In this document: positions 17,850-27,031 of the stretch, one piece after another
Layout: each line of letters starts with the position of its first letter
Position numbering within the stretch: the first letter of the stretch is position 1
Assembly: GCA_029261535.1 (NCBI GenBank)
Contig: JAJDBF010000011.1
Span: 81,907 to 145,906, forward strand
Direction: 5' to 3'
Source of the DNA: Nitrospinaceae bacterium
Lineage (GTDB): Bacteria > Nitrospinota > Nitrospinia > Nitrospinales > Nitrospinaceae
DNA length: 64,000 bases
The notes under the pieces: generated by a model
Seen by the model: the letters and a program-made list of their open reading frames with translations, nothing else
Told to the model about the DNA's origin: nothing
Databases searched by the model: none
Program-made: the position numbers and the translations under genes

Positions 17850-18860
17850 ATGGCAGGTGTGCAGAAAATTCTGGTGGTGCGGCCGGGCCGGGCCGGGGAT
17901 ATGGTCATGATCACCCCTGCGCTCACCCAGATTTTAAAAGCCTTTCCGAAGGCCGAGGTGCATCTCGTGACCAGCACCGATGGTCGCCGCGTGCTCAAAA
18001 ACTTTCATCCGAGGTTGACCCGTTTTTTCATTTACACGCGCCGGATACCGCAAACCTGGTGGATCAGTCGTCAACTGGTGAAGGCACTCCGGCAGGAGGG
18101 TTACGAGCGAATCTTCCTGTTCGAGACCAATCCGCATTACACGAAATTGCTGGACGGCGTGTGCTCCAACCTTACCGGCATCACCAACCTTGAGCCGGAT
18201 GTGCATTATTGCGTCCGTTGCCTTGAGGCGGTGGAAAATGTTCTACCGCATGCGCCAAAAAGAGGCTGGCTCACTTTGCCCGTGACCGACAGTGGGCGGA
18301 GCCAGGCGGTGGATTTGCTGGCGCGGCACGGGGTGACCGAATCGACATTTCTGGTCGGCCTGCACCCGACGTATAGCGGCATGACCTTGCCGTTTTACCG
18401 GCAATGGGGTGGCAGGAAAAAACATCGCACCTGGCCGCAAGCATATTTTGCACGGCTGGCGCAACGGCTCAACGAATATGGGAAAGAATCCGGGCACGAT
18501 CTCAAGGTGGTGGTCGACATCCTGCCGGAAGAAAGACTTTTGCTGGAAGAGTTGATCGAGAACAACCGCGATACGTTGATTGCTTTGTCGGAGCCGCCGG
18601 ATTTTGAACGCTACAAGGCGATCATCGCGCGGATGAATTTATTCATCGCGCCGGACACCGGCCCGATGCACATGGCCGCTGGGCTGGGAACACCGCTGGT
18701 GGCCTTATTCTCCGGCAAGTCACCACTCGATTGCGGGCCCTTTGTTCCGCCCACTCAATATGAGGTTGTGCAAGCCAAAGACATGGCGCATCCGGAGCTG
18801 GGCTTGTCCGCCATACCCCCGGAAACGGTGTTTGAAACCTGTCGCCGTTTTCTGCCTTGA
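17850..18860 (+). CDS. Glycosyltransferase family 9 (heptosyltransferase-like)
   Basis: The start is placed at ATG 17850, preceded by AGGGG at 5 bp, and not at the in-frame GTG 17829. The product (336 residues) has ILVVRPGRAGDMVMITPAL at its N-terminus and DTGPMHMAAGLGTPLVALFS in its C-terminal domain, both diagnostic of GT9 ADP-heptose:LPS heptosyltransferases. It fits with gmhA nearby and probably adds heptose or a related sugar to LPS core. Followed 85 bp later by a GT2 gene on the same strand. Confidence 0.88.
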   Translation: MAGVQKILVVRPGRAGDMVMITPALTQILKAFPKAEVHLVTSTDGRRVLKNFHPRLTRFFIYTRRIPQTWWISRQLVKALRQEGYERIFLFETNPHYTKLLDGVCSNLTGITNLEPDVHYCVRCLEAVENVLPHAPKRGWLTLPVTDSGRSQAVDLLARHGVTESTFLVGLHPTYSGMTLPFYRQWGGRKKHRTWPQAYFARLAQRLNEYGKESGHDLKVVVDILPEERLLLEELIENNRDTLIALSEPPDFERYKAIIARMNLFIAPDTGPMHMAAGLGTPLVALFSGKSPLDCGPFVPPTQYEVVQAKDMAHPELGLSAIPPETVFETCRRFLP

Positions 18861-18945
18861 TTCTCTTCCCCCGTCTTTCCTGCCCGATGGTCCCTGCCCG
18901 GTATCAATTGTCACCTTCCTTCAGTTTTGTTACATTGCAGAGATA

Positions 18946-19959
18946 ATGCAAACGGATACCGTCGCGGTCATCATCGTAAACTTCAATGCAGGGGAACATC
19001 TGGCGCGGTGCCTTGAGGCACTGCACCTGCAAACGCGCCAGCCGGATAGAATTCTCCTGATCGATAACGCCAGTACCGATGCATCAATGGAGGGTATCGA
19101 AGCCAGGTGGCCCGCAGTGGAAATTTTCCCTCAGGAAAAAAATACCGGCTTTGCTGTTGCCAACAATCTGGGAATTGCGAAAGCCCACGATTGCCAATGG
19201 GTGGCCCTGCTCAACCCGGATGCCTTTGCCGATCCCGATTGGCTGGAGCGTTTGTTGGAGGCGACCGAGGCGTATCCTGACGAGTCGTTTTTCGGGTGCA
19301 AAATGTTGTGCTACGGTGCGCGGGATCGACTGGACGGGACGGGTGACGTGTATCATGCGAGTGGTTTAGCCTGGCGGCGCGACCATGGTTTCAAAGTTTC
19401 CGATGGCTCACCGGTCGGTGAAATTTTTTCGCCCTGCGCGGCGGCGGCTCTTTATAAAAGGCAGGCGATCCTCGACGCTGGCGGATTTGATGAGGATTAC
19501 TTTTGCTATTTTGAGGATGTGGATTTGGGGTTTCGTCTGCGTTTGCTGGGTTATCACGGACGCACTATTCCGACAGCGGTGGTTGAACATGTGGGTTGGG
19601 GCACCACGGAAAAAAGCAGTGACTTTTCGATTTACCATGGTCACCGCAACCTCGTCTGGGCCTATTTTAAAAATATGCCGGGTCCGTTATTTTGGAAATT
19701 TTTACCACAGCACCTCCTGTGGAATTTTATCTTTTTAGTTGTGTTTACATTGCGAGGCCAGGCCGGGGCTATATGGAAAGCAAAATGGGATGCTTTGCTG
19801 GGGTTGGGTCCTGCTTTGAGAAAACGGCGAGATATCCAATCGAAAATCAGGGTGACTCCCGATCAATTACTACCCGTCATTAATCGCGATGCACTGGCTC
19901 CGGTCCGGCAGTTTCGAAGTCGCAAACTGAATAGTCAACAACGCAAGAGGTCCACTTGA
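18946..19959 (+). CDS. Glycosyltransferase family 2 (rhamnosyltransferase-like)
   Basis: The open frame extends back to 18742 inside the previous gene, but the domain begins at the ATG at 18946 (VAVIIVNFNAGEHLARCLEAL). The 337-residue product has LIDNASTDAS, NPDAFADPDWL, a GGFDEDYFCYFEDVDLGFRLR stretch (catalytic acidic region) and a C-terminal amphipathic/hydrophobic segment near FLPQHLLWNFIFLVVFTL. This is the GT-A fold found in many rhamnosyltransferases. The stop overlaps the TTG start of nadE by 4 bp (TTGA), implying coupling. Donor and acceptor are unknown. Confidence 0.87.
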   Translation: MQTDTVAVIIVNFNAGEHLARCLEALHLQTRQPDRILLIDNASTDASMEGIEARWPAVEIFPQEKNTGFAVANNLGIAKAHDCQWVALLNPDAFADPDWLERLLEATEAYPDESFFGCKMLCYGARDRLDGTGDVYHASGLAWRRDHGFKVSDGSPVGEIFSPCAAAALYKRQAILDAGGFDEDYFCYFEDVDLGFRLRLLGYHGRTIPTAVVEHVGWGTTEKSSDFSIYHGHRNLVWAYFKNMPGPLFWKFLPQHLLWNFIFLVVFTLRGQAGAIWKAKWDALLGLGPALRKRRDIQSKIRVTPDQLLPVINRDALAPVRQFRSRKLNSQQRKRST

Positions 19960-21602
19960 AATTTGCACTGGCACAGATCAATCCGACGGTAGGTGATCTC
20001 GAAGGTAACGTTGAGAAAATCCGCCGTGCCATTGTGAATGCGGAGCAGGCGCGGGCCGATTGCGTCCTGTTTCCCGAGATGGCGGTGTCGGGTTACCCTT
20101 GCCGGGATTTGCTGGATAAACCGGAATTTATCAAAGCGAATTCCAGCATGGTGCAGGAGGTGATCGAACAGACGCGCGGCCCGGCTGTCCTGCTCGGTCA
20201 TTTTGACGAAAGTTCGCGCGGGGCAGGCAAGCGTCTGGTGAATTGTGCGACGTTGTTTGAAAATGGCAAGGTGCTGGCTCGCCACGAAAAAATATTGCTA
20301 CCGGCTTATGATGTGTTCGATGAGTTGCGCTATTTCCAGCCGGGCGATGCGCCTGCCGTGGTCACGCTGAACGGGTTGCGGATTGGGATCACGATTTGTG
20401 AAGACATCTGGAACGTCCCTGGATTTTATGACCGCGATTGTTATGCGCGTCACCCGGTAAAGGAATTGACAACTGCCGGAATCGATTGTCTGGTCAACTT
20501 GTCGGCATCCCCTTACAGGAAAGGGCGCGGAAAAAGGCGGTTGGAGTTGGGTCGCTCGATTGTAAAAGAAACCGGGACACCGTTTCTGCTGGTCAATCAG
20601 GTGGGGGGCAACGATGATCTGCTGTTCGATGGTCATAGTTTTGCGCTGGACTCTGATGGCACCGTGCTGGCGCAGTCTCCGGGGTTTAAAGAAGACTTAT
20701 TGCTGGTCGACACGGCGCAACCGTCGGGTGAAATCGCGCACTGGGCTGATGACTCCAACGAAGAAATTTTTAAGGCCTTGACACTCGGGGTGCGCGACTA
20801 TTTGCACAAGTGTGGCTACAAGGGGGCGGTGATCGGTCTTTCCGGTGGCATCGATTCTTCTGTGGTTGCTGTGCTGGCGGCTCACGCCCTTGGCGCAGAA
20901 AATGTTTTCGGGATCAGTATGCCTTCCGGTTACACCGCAGATGCGAGTAAGCAGGATGCCTCAACGCTTGCCCATAATTTGAGGATCAAGTTCGAGACGA
21001 TTCCTATCCTGCCCTTATTCGATCAATATAAGGAAACGCTCAGGCCTTTGTTTGGCAATGAACCGGAAGACGTGACCGAGGAAAATATTCAGGCGCGGAT
21101 TCGCGGCAATTTGCTCATGGCCGTGTCGAATAAACGCGGCAGTATGGTGTTGTCGACCGGAAATAAAAGTGAAATGTCGGTGGGCTATTGTACGTTGTAT
21201 GGCGACATGGCGGGCGGACTTTCCGTTTTGGCCGATGTGCTCAAAACCCGTGTCTACCAACTGGCGCGCTGGATCAATCGCGATACTGAAGTGATCCCCC
21301 AGCGTGTTCTGGATAGGCCTCCGACCGCGGAACTGCGCCCGGATCAAACCGATCAGGACAGCCTGCCTCCTTATGATGTGCTGGATGCGATTCTTGAAGG
21401 TTATGTTGAGCAGGACCTGAGTCAGGATGAGATTGTCAGTCTGGGATTCGATACCGAACTGGTGCACGCGATCACGGCTAAAGTTGACAACAACGAATAC
21501 AAGCGCAATCAGTCTGCACCGGGTCTTAAGATTTCCGGCAAAGCTTTTGGCAGTGGTCGCCGGATTCCTATCGCCCAGCGTTTTCGCAAAAACAGCATCT
21601 GA
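19956..21602 (+). CDS. nadE: Glutamine-dependent NAD+ synthetase
   Basis: A 548-residue two-domain enzyme. The N-terminal nitrilase-type glutaminase (residues 1-~265) has VLFPEMAVSGYP, the Lys in HEKILLPAYDVF and the nucleophile Cys in GITICEDIW. The C-terminal synthetase has GLSGGIDSSVVAVLAAHAL, STGNKSEMSVGY and RPPTAELRPDQTDQDSLPPY. It amidates nicotinic acid adenine dinucleotide to NAD+. It starts with TTG at 19956 behind AAGAGG (6 bp spacing) and overlaps the GT2 stop. Embedding in a glycan locus is incidental; the 4-bp overlap implies cotranscription. Confidence 0.95.
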   Translation: MKFALAQINPTVGDLEGNVEKIRRAIVNAEQARADCVLFPEMAVSGYPCRDLLDKPEFIKANSSMVQEVIEQTRGPAVLLGHFDESSRGAGKRLVNCATLFENGKVLARHEKILLPAYDVFDELRYFQPGDAPAVVTLNGLRIGITICEDIWNVPGFYDRDCYARHPVKELTTAGIDCLVNLSASPYRKGRGKRRLELGRSIVKETGTPFLLVNQVGGNDDLLFDGHSFALDSDGTVLAQSPGFKEDLLLVDTAQPSGEIAHWADDSNEEIFKALTLGVRDYLHKCGYKGAVIGLSGGIDSSVVAVLAAHALGAENVFGISMPSGYTADASKQDASTLAHNLRIKFETIPILPLFDQYKETLRPLFGNEPEDVTEENIQARIRGNLLMAVSNKRGSMVLSTGNKSEMSVGYCTLYGDMAGGLSVLADVLKTRVYQLARWINRDTEVIPQRVLDRPPTAELRPDQTDQDSLPPYDVLDAILEGYVEQDLSQDEIVSLGFDTELVHAITAKVDNNEYKRNQSAPGLKISGKAFGSGRRIPIAQRFRKNSI

Positions 21603-21646
21603 TTTTTTTTCCTCCTGCAAGCACTCGCGCAATGAGGCTGGTTTTT

Positions 21647-23722
21647 TTAACGCGATTCTATTTCAGTTAACAGTGCTTCGGCTTCGAGAGTCTGGGAAGG
21701 TTCCAGATGGAATCGAAGTGCTTGCTGAAGGTGTTCTGCCGAGCGAGACAGGTCACCGTGTTCCCATAACAGTTTGCCGAGAAAATAATGTCCGGGTCCA
21801 TTCTTTGGATCGTGGATCAGCGAGCGTTCAAGCGCGGTGATGGCTTGTTCCCATTTCTGCTCGTTATAAAAAAGGAGAGCCAGGGATGCCTCCACTCTGG
21901 CCAGTGCGGGCGGATTTTTAAGGAGGGTGCGGAGCGACTGGTAATATTTTATCGCGGCATTTATTTTTTCCCTTGCCTGTAAAATTTCCCCGAGCAGTAA
22001 ATACCCCTCCGCGTGTCCCGGTTTTTGCCTGAGGAATTCCCGCACTTCTTTTTCAGCTTCTTCAAATCGTTTTAAATTGAGGAGCACACGGCCCTTGTAC
22101 AGGCCGGCTGTGGCAGGCAGAAGGTGTTTTTCAGGATGGTATTTCCGGACGGCGCGGGCCCGGTCGAAAGCTGAATTGGCTTCCTCATCCATGCCGCGCG
22201 TTGCAAACAGCACACCGAGATTGAAATGTCCCGAGGGCAGGCGCGGGTAAATTTGCACCGCCTGAACAAACTCGCGTTCGGCGTTTGCCATGTCTCCCCA
22301 CAACGCATAAATATTTCCCAGGTTGGTGTGAGCGTAAGATCGGTAATACGGCGTGGCGTTGGAGGCGGCGAGTTTCTTGAGCATGACAAAGGCGTTGTCG
22401 AACTGATTCATCTCAGTATAAAAATAACTGAGGTTGTGGTAGATGCGCGGTTTGCCCGGATTTTTTTTCAGCGCGTCTTCCCAAAGTGAAACATTCGATT
22501 CGTACACCGCGTTGCGATGTACCAGCAGAGTCATAAAACAAAGAACCGTGATCCCGGCGCAGAGGGTGATCAATCGCCGGGCCTGCTTGCTACTGTGCGG
22601 CCCGAAGCCCAATCGCTCCGCAAAACCGGCTCCCAGAAAAAGCAGTCCGAACGATGCCAGATATAAATTGCGTTCGCTGAGCAAATCCATGCGTGGCAGA
22701 AAACTGTTGGTGGGCGACAGGATGATCAGATACCAGCCCACCCCGAAGGCTACCAGCGGGTAGGCTCGATAGAGCTTCAGCCATAACCAGGAAAGAACAC
22801 CGATGGCGAACAGGGAGGTGACGATTCGCAGTGTGTCGGTGGACAGGCTGGAATAGGGCCATTCGTAATCGAACACCTGATTGATGGGAAGCAGAACCAT
22901 CTTGGCGCCGAAGGGAATCACGAGCAATTGTTGCAGGGCGTAACCTGGATTGATTTTTTGTGACCAGGTCACCACATGTTCCCACAGAAATGGAGAGACC
23001 ATGAACAGTGTGGCGAGGGTGAGGAGGATCGGTGCGTACACCCAGGCGATACGCGGTTTGAAGAAACGAAAATTTTGATTCCGCATGAAGCAGGCATCGT
23101 AAAGCAAAAACGCGGCGGGCAGGGTGATCGCCGTTTCCTTGGACAATAGAGCCAGTGCACCGGAAAAGAAACACAGGCTGTAGCTGGCAATGCGCTTCAC
23201 CCATGTGGTCTGGCGAATTTCCGCATGGATGAATCCGAAAAGTGAGAGCAGGTAAAACAGAGCCATCAACGAACTGGTGCGTCCGGCAATGTAAGACACA
23301 GATTCGGTCTGGATGGGGTTGAACGCAAACAACAGGGCGGTGAGTGAGGCCATTCGAAGTGCGGATTCGCGGCCCCAGTCCAATCCCTTTTCAATCGTGA
23401 TGCGCGTTACTGAAAAAACGAGCAGACAGGCGAGAAGGTGTATCCCGATGTTGAGCAGATGGTAACCAAACGGATCATTTTGCCCCAGATGATAATTGAA
23501 GGCAAACGTCAGGTAAAAAATATGGCGGTAGTGCAGGACCTGAGCTTGCAAATAATGATCGAGAGTTTGAATGGTATGATTGTTGAGGATCACCACCCCA
23601 TCGTCAAAATTAAAGGGTGAGTTGAGGACGGAGGAATAGCCAAAGGCCACGCCCAGGCCGATGGTCAGCCCGACTAAAATACAAATCAACCGTTGCCGGT
23701 TGCCGGTGTCAATTGAGATCAT
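21647..23722 (-). CDS. TMTC-like polytopic membrane protein with C-terminal TPRs (copy 2)
   Basis: The frame extends to 23776, but the ATG at 23722 fits better; it overlaps the stop of the upstream paralogue by 14 bp. The ~691-residue product has about ten transmembrane helices, an early FNFDDGVVILNNHTI with the acidic DD pair of GT-C/PMT-type glycosyltransferases, and YIAGRTSSLMALFYLLSLFG. About six TPR units follow (NLGNIYALWGDMANAEREF and others). This matches eukaryotic TMTC proteins, which are O-mannosyltransferases, and bacterial relatives. Lipid-linked donor and protein acceptor are inferred only. It is a tandem paralogue of 23709-25928. Confidence 0.8.
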   Translation of the reverse strand: MISIDTGNRQRLICILVGLTIGLGVAFGYSSVLNSPFNFDDGVVILNNHTIQTLDHYLQAQVLHYRHIFYLTFAFNYHLGQNDPFGYHLLNIGIHLLACLLVFSVTRITIEKGLDWGRESALRMASLTALLFAFNPIQTESVSYIAGRTSSLMALFYLLSLFGFIHAEIRQTTWVKRIASYSLCFFSGALALLSKETAITLPAAFLLYDACFMRNQNFRFFKPRIAWVYAPILLTLATLFMVSPFLWEHVVTWSQKINPGYALQQLLVIPFGAKMVLLPINQVFDYEWPYSSLSTDTLRIVTSLFAIGVLSWLWLKLYRAYPLVAFGVGWYLIILSPTNSFLPRMDLLSERNLYLASFGLLFLGAGFAERLGFGPHSSKQARRLITLCAGITVLCFMTLLVHRNAVYESNVSLWEDALKKNPGKPRIYHNLSYFYTEMNQFDNAFVMLKKLAASNATPYYRSYAHTNLGNIYALWGDMANAEREFVQAVQIYPRLPSGHFNLGVLFATRGMDEEANSAFDRARAVRKYHPEKHLLPATAGLYKGRVLLNLKRFEEAEKEVREFLRQKPGHAEGYLLLGEILQAREKINAAIKYYQSLRTLLKNPPALARVEASLALLFYNEQKWEQAITALERSLIHDPKNGPGHYFLGKLLWEHGDLSRSAEHLQQALRFHLEPSQTLEAEALLTEIESR

Positions 23723-25928
23723 GGTCTGGTGGGATGCGGGATAGCAACTGCTCAACCATCTGCCGCTTGTTGGCATCCTTTGTTTGGTTCAGCAGGATTT
23801 CAAGATGATGGCGCGCCAGATTCTGGTCGCCTCCATGTTCCAGAATTAATTTGGCTAGGTTGAAACGGGCGGACAGATTTTCTGGAGCCAATTGAAGGGT
23901 TTGCGTGAGTGTTGCCTGCGCTTCATCAATCCTGTTTTGGCTGACCTGGGCCATGGCGATTTTAAAAAGCACTTCAGCTTTAATTTTTGGAGAGGTGAGC
24001 ACCTTCTGCCAGTGAGCAATGGCCTCGTTCGCATGCCCCAACGCCAGTTCAATATTGCCCAGCAACAAATAACCGTCGCTCTTTTCTGATGCAGAATTTA
24101 ATAATTGTGTGGCTTCCTGTTTCGCTTCCTTAAATTGATTTTGACGCAACAGGATGCGGGCGCGGGTGAGGTGAAAGCGCGGCTTAAGATTCGGGGCAAG
24201 ATGCATTTTATTTTTCGCCAGCTCGGTTTCCTTGAAGGCTTGAGGGAGCAGACCCTTTCGCACAAACAGAGCCGCCAGATCAAGATACGCGTGCGGCAGA
24301 TGCGGCCGGGCTGTCCGGGCTTGTCTAAATTCCGCTTCCGCTTGTTTTAATTTCCCCTGAGTGGCCAACTGCACGCCTGATAGCAGTCGGGTGAAATACA
24401 AAGGAGTCTGGTTTCGATGCAATCCGGCCAACTCGCGGTAAACCTGCCCGTACATTTTGTACTGACCGGGATCAGATTGCACGATCTGTTTGAGGTTTTC
24501 CAGAAGTTGAAGATGACTTTTCCATTGTTTGCGGGAAGCTTCGTCGCTGGCAGTGACTTTTCTGGCCAGAGCAGGATATTTTTTAGACAAACGCGCCATT
24601 TCACGTCTGGCCTCGGCGGAATCTCCTGCAAGAAAATGTGCCATCGCTAAATAATAATGGACTTCACTTTTGTTCGGCGATTTTTCTAACGTGTCCTGCC
24701 ACAGGGTGACGTCGTTTAAGTAAACATGGTTGCGGTGGTGGGTTAAAGATCCGAAGCACACACAAATTATAAGCGCAGAGGCTGTCATTAAAGGTGTCGA
24801 ACGAAAGGCGGATTTTTTTTCCAGCAGAGAGTTCAACAGCAGGCCGCCCCACCAGCAAATCCCGATAGAGGGAAGATACAGGTTGCGTTCACTGAGTAAA
24901 TCCATTCGCGGCAAAATGCTGTTGGTGGGCGAGAGGATGATCAAAAACCAGAAGACGGCAAAGGTGAACACGGGTGGGCTTTGTCGGCGGAATTTCCACG
25001 CGGTGACTAAAAGAATTATCCAGAACAGGATGGAAACGATTTGAAACGGGCCGCTTAAAAAAGAGGCTCGCGGGAAATCGTAATCAAAAGTCAGGTTGAA
25101 CGGTAGAAAAATCAACTTTAAAGCGTGAGCCAAAACCGGCAATTGATCGAGAGTCAGGTTCCATTGGATGCGGTTCAGCCAATGTTGGGCCTGAATCGAA
25201 AATGTGGGCGAGATTAAAAATAATAGAACGGCTCCCGCGACAAGAGGTCCGTAAATTATTTTCCAGCGAAGAGAGGGCGGTGCCCAGGAAAAACCACGCA
25301 TGAAACATAGATCGAAGAGCAGGAGGCCGAGGGGCAGGGTGAGGCTGGTTTCTTTGCTCAGGGCCGCGCCGATTCCTGCAAGAAATAACAGCGGGAAGGC
25401 GATGATTTTTTTTCCGGAGCCGGTTTTTTTCAATTGGGATATTGCAAAAAAATACAGGGAGGAAAGATAAAACAGGGAAGACAAGCCGCTACTGCGTCCC
25501 GAAATATAAGTGATCGTTTCGGTGTGGACCGGATGCAGGGCGAACAAGGCTCCGGCAATGAAAGCGACCCGGTTTGCCGATGGAGCTTTCCATCCGTAAC
25601 CCTCGAAAAGCGTCAGGCGGATCAGGGCCATTAACAGACAGGTTGAGATCAAATGCAGGGCGAGGTTGACCGCATGGTATCCCCACGAATCAAGCCCTCC
25701 ATAGGCAAAGTTGATTGCGAACGATGCGGTCAGCCATTGTCTGTAGTGAGGCGGAAAATTCCAGAACGATTCGGGGTGTTCGATTTCAGGATGCGATTGA
25801 ATGGTGGTGTAGTCATCGGAATGAAACGAACCGTTGAAACCATTTTGATTTACGAAGACGACCGCCGCCAACAAAATCATGACAGCTACAAGGTGGCGAA
25901 TATTAATGGACTTGAAATCGGTGTTCAT
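23709..25928 (-). CDS. TMTC-like polytopic membrane protein with C-terminal TPRs (copy 1)
   Basis: A 739-residue protein with the same plan as its downstream paralogue: N-terminal helix, GSFHSDDYTTIQSHPEIEH with a DD motif, YISGRSSGLSSLFYLSSLYF, LSPTNSILPRMDLLSERNLYLP (nearly the same string occurs in the paralogue) and C-terminal TPRs from about residue 450 on. The shared LSPTNS..PRMDLLSERNLYL loop shows that the pair arose by duplication; the rest has diverged, so it is not recent. Probably a GT-C glycosyltransferase acting at the periplasmic face with a TPR scaffold for partners. The WecA-like gene ends 5 bp upstream (25933), so one operon 27964 to 21647 is likely. Confidence 0.8.
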   Translation of the reverse strand: MNTDFKSINIRHLVAVMILLAAVVFVNQNGFNGSFHSDDYTTIQSHPEIEHPESFWNFPPHYRQWLTASFAINFAYGGLDSWGYHAVNLALHLISTCLLMALIRLTLFEGYGWKAPSANRVAFIAGALFALHPVHTETITYISGRSSGLSSLFYLSSLYFFAISQLKKTGSGKKIIAFPLLFLAGIGAALSKETSLTLPLGLLLFDLCFMRGFSWAPPSLRWKIIYGPLVAGAVLLFLISPTFSIQAQHWLNRIQWNLTLDQLPVLAHALKLIFLPFNLTFDYDFPRASFLSGPFQIVSILFWIILLVTAWKFRRQSPPVFTFAVFWFLIILSPTNSILPRMDLLSERNLYLPSIGICWWGGLLLNSLLEKKSAFRSTPLMTASALIICVCFGSLTHHRNHVYLNDVTLWQDTLEKSPNKSEVHYYLAMAHFLAGDSAEARREMARLSKKYPALARKVTASDEASRKQWKSHLQLLENLKQIVQSDPGQYKMYGQVYRELAGLHRNQTPLYFTRLLSGVQLATQGKLKQAEAEFRQARTARPHLPHAYLDLAALFVRKGLLPQAFKETELAKNKMHLAPNLKPRFHLTRARILLRQNQFKEAKQEATQLLNSASEKSDGYLLLGNIELALGHANEAIAHWQKVLTSPKIKAEVLFKIAMAQVSQNRIDEAQATLTQTLQLAPENLSARFNLAKLILEHGGDQNLARHHLEILLNQTKDANKRQMVEQLLSRIPPDHDLN

Positions 25929-25932
25929 TAAG

Positions 25933-27030
25933 TCACAGGTTGAGGTCGCGCTCTTTTCTGCGCAACCATGCGATCAGGAATATTAAATGGACGAGTATGA
26001 AGATAAAGAATATTGGAGTGAATTTTGGAATCAGGTTGATGTGGAATACCGGGATCAGTGACCACAGATCGAAATAAAACGCGAGACCGAGCAGGATGAA
26101 AATAGTCCGGGTGGGCGACAACCCCAGGTGTTCCAGCCGATGGTGGAAGTGTTCCGCATCCCGGCGGAACGGACTGACCCCTTTCCGGACCCGGCGCACA
26201 AAGGCCCAGACGGTGTCGGTGATGGGCACGAGTAGCGTCACCACCGGTATCAGGTAATAAATTTCGTCGGTGAACCCTTGCGCAAGCGGAAGCAGAGTCA
26301 CCAGCGAAATGATCAGTCCCAGAGGCAGACTGCCGGTATCACCCAGAATAATTTTCGCCGGTGGGTAGTTGAATAAAAGAAACCCGAAAACACTTCCTGA
26401 AAGAATCACAGAGAAAAAGGAAGCACTAAAAATTTTTCGCTCGAGATAAACCAGAGTCAGCGTCAGACAGGACAAAAAAATGAGGCCGCCTGCCAGCCCG
26501 TCTTTGCCATCGATGAGATTGAGTGAATTGGATATGCCCACAATCCAGAGAACGGTCACCACCGGGGACAGGGCACCGAGTTCCCACCAGTCGCCGATGC
26601 GCTCGATGCGGAATCCGAAATAATAAAGACCGAGGGCGATGACGACCTGCGCGATCAACTTGGTCCATGGACGGGCCACGACGAGGTCGTCGTAAATTCC
26701 AAGACAAAACATGAGGGCTCCGCCGATGGTCATACCGGCAAACAAAGTGCGATGATCCGGGTGCAGGTCAAAAATCAGGGGCACGACCCAGAGGGTGATG
26801 AAAAATGAAATCATCACCGCCACTCCGCCAAAAGAAACGACGCCGGGCTTGCCGATGTCGACTTGTTTGCGGATGACCTCAGCCAAACGGTTGTCTCCCT
26901 TTAACAGCCGGATGGTGGCGTAGGTGATTCCCGCCGATAGCAACAGGGCCATCGGGTAGGCGGTCAGGAAAGTGGGACCGGAAATGGGGTGGTTGGCGAT
27001 CATAGTTGTTCGCCCCAGAGGGGCTGTCAT
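25933..27030 (-). CDS. WecA/MraY-family undecaprenyl-phosphate sugar-1-phosphate transferase
   Basis: A polytopic protein with the family landmarks: GIYDDLVVARPWTKLIAQ, the NSLNLIDGKDGLAGG metal-binding loop, ILGDTGSLPLGLI and FHHRLEHLGLS (the HHRL motif of WecA/TagO-type enzymes). It initiates glycan assembly by moving a HexNAc-1-phosphate to undecaprenyl phosphate at the inner membrane. The start is uncertain. ATG at 27030 sits one base after the upstream GT2 stop (TGAGATG) and is chosen; ATG 27003 with GGGGCG ahead is an alternative, and TTG 27051 is unlikely. Confidence 0.9.
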   Translation of the reverse strand: MTAPLGRTTMIANHPISGPTFLTAYPMALLLSAGITYATIRLLKGDNRLAEVIRKQVDIGKPGVVSFGGVAVMISFFITLWVVPLIFDLHPDHRTLFAGMTIGGALMFCLGIYDDLVVARPWTKLIAQVVIALGLYYFGFRIERIGDWWELGALSPVVTVLWIVGISNSLNLIDGKDGLAGGLIFLSCLTLTLVYLERKIFSASFFSVILSGSVFGFLLFNYPPAKIILGDTGSLPLGLIISLVTLLPLAQGFTDEIYYLIPVVTLLVPITDTVWAFVRRVRKGVSPFRRDAEHFHHRLEHLGLSPTRTIFILLGLAFYFDLWSLIPVFHINLIPKFTPIFFIFILVHLIFLIAWLRRKERDLNL

Positions 27031-27031
27031 C

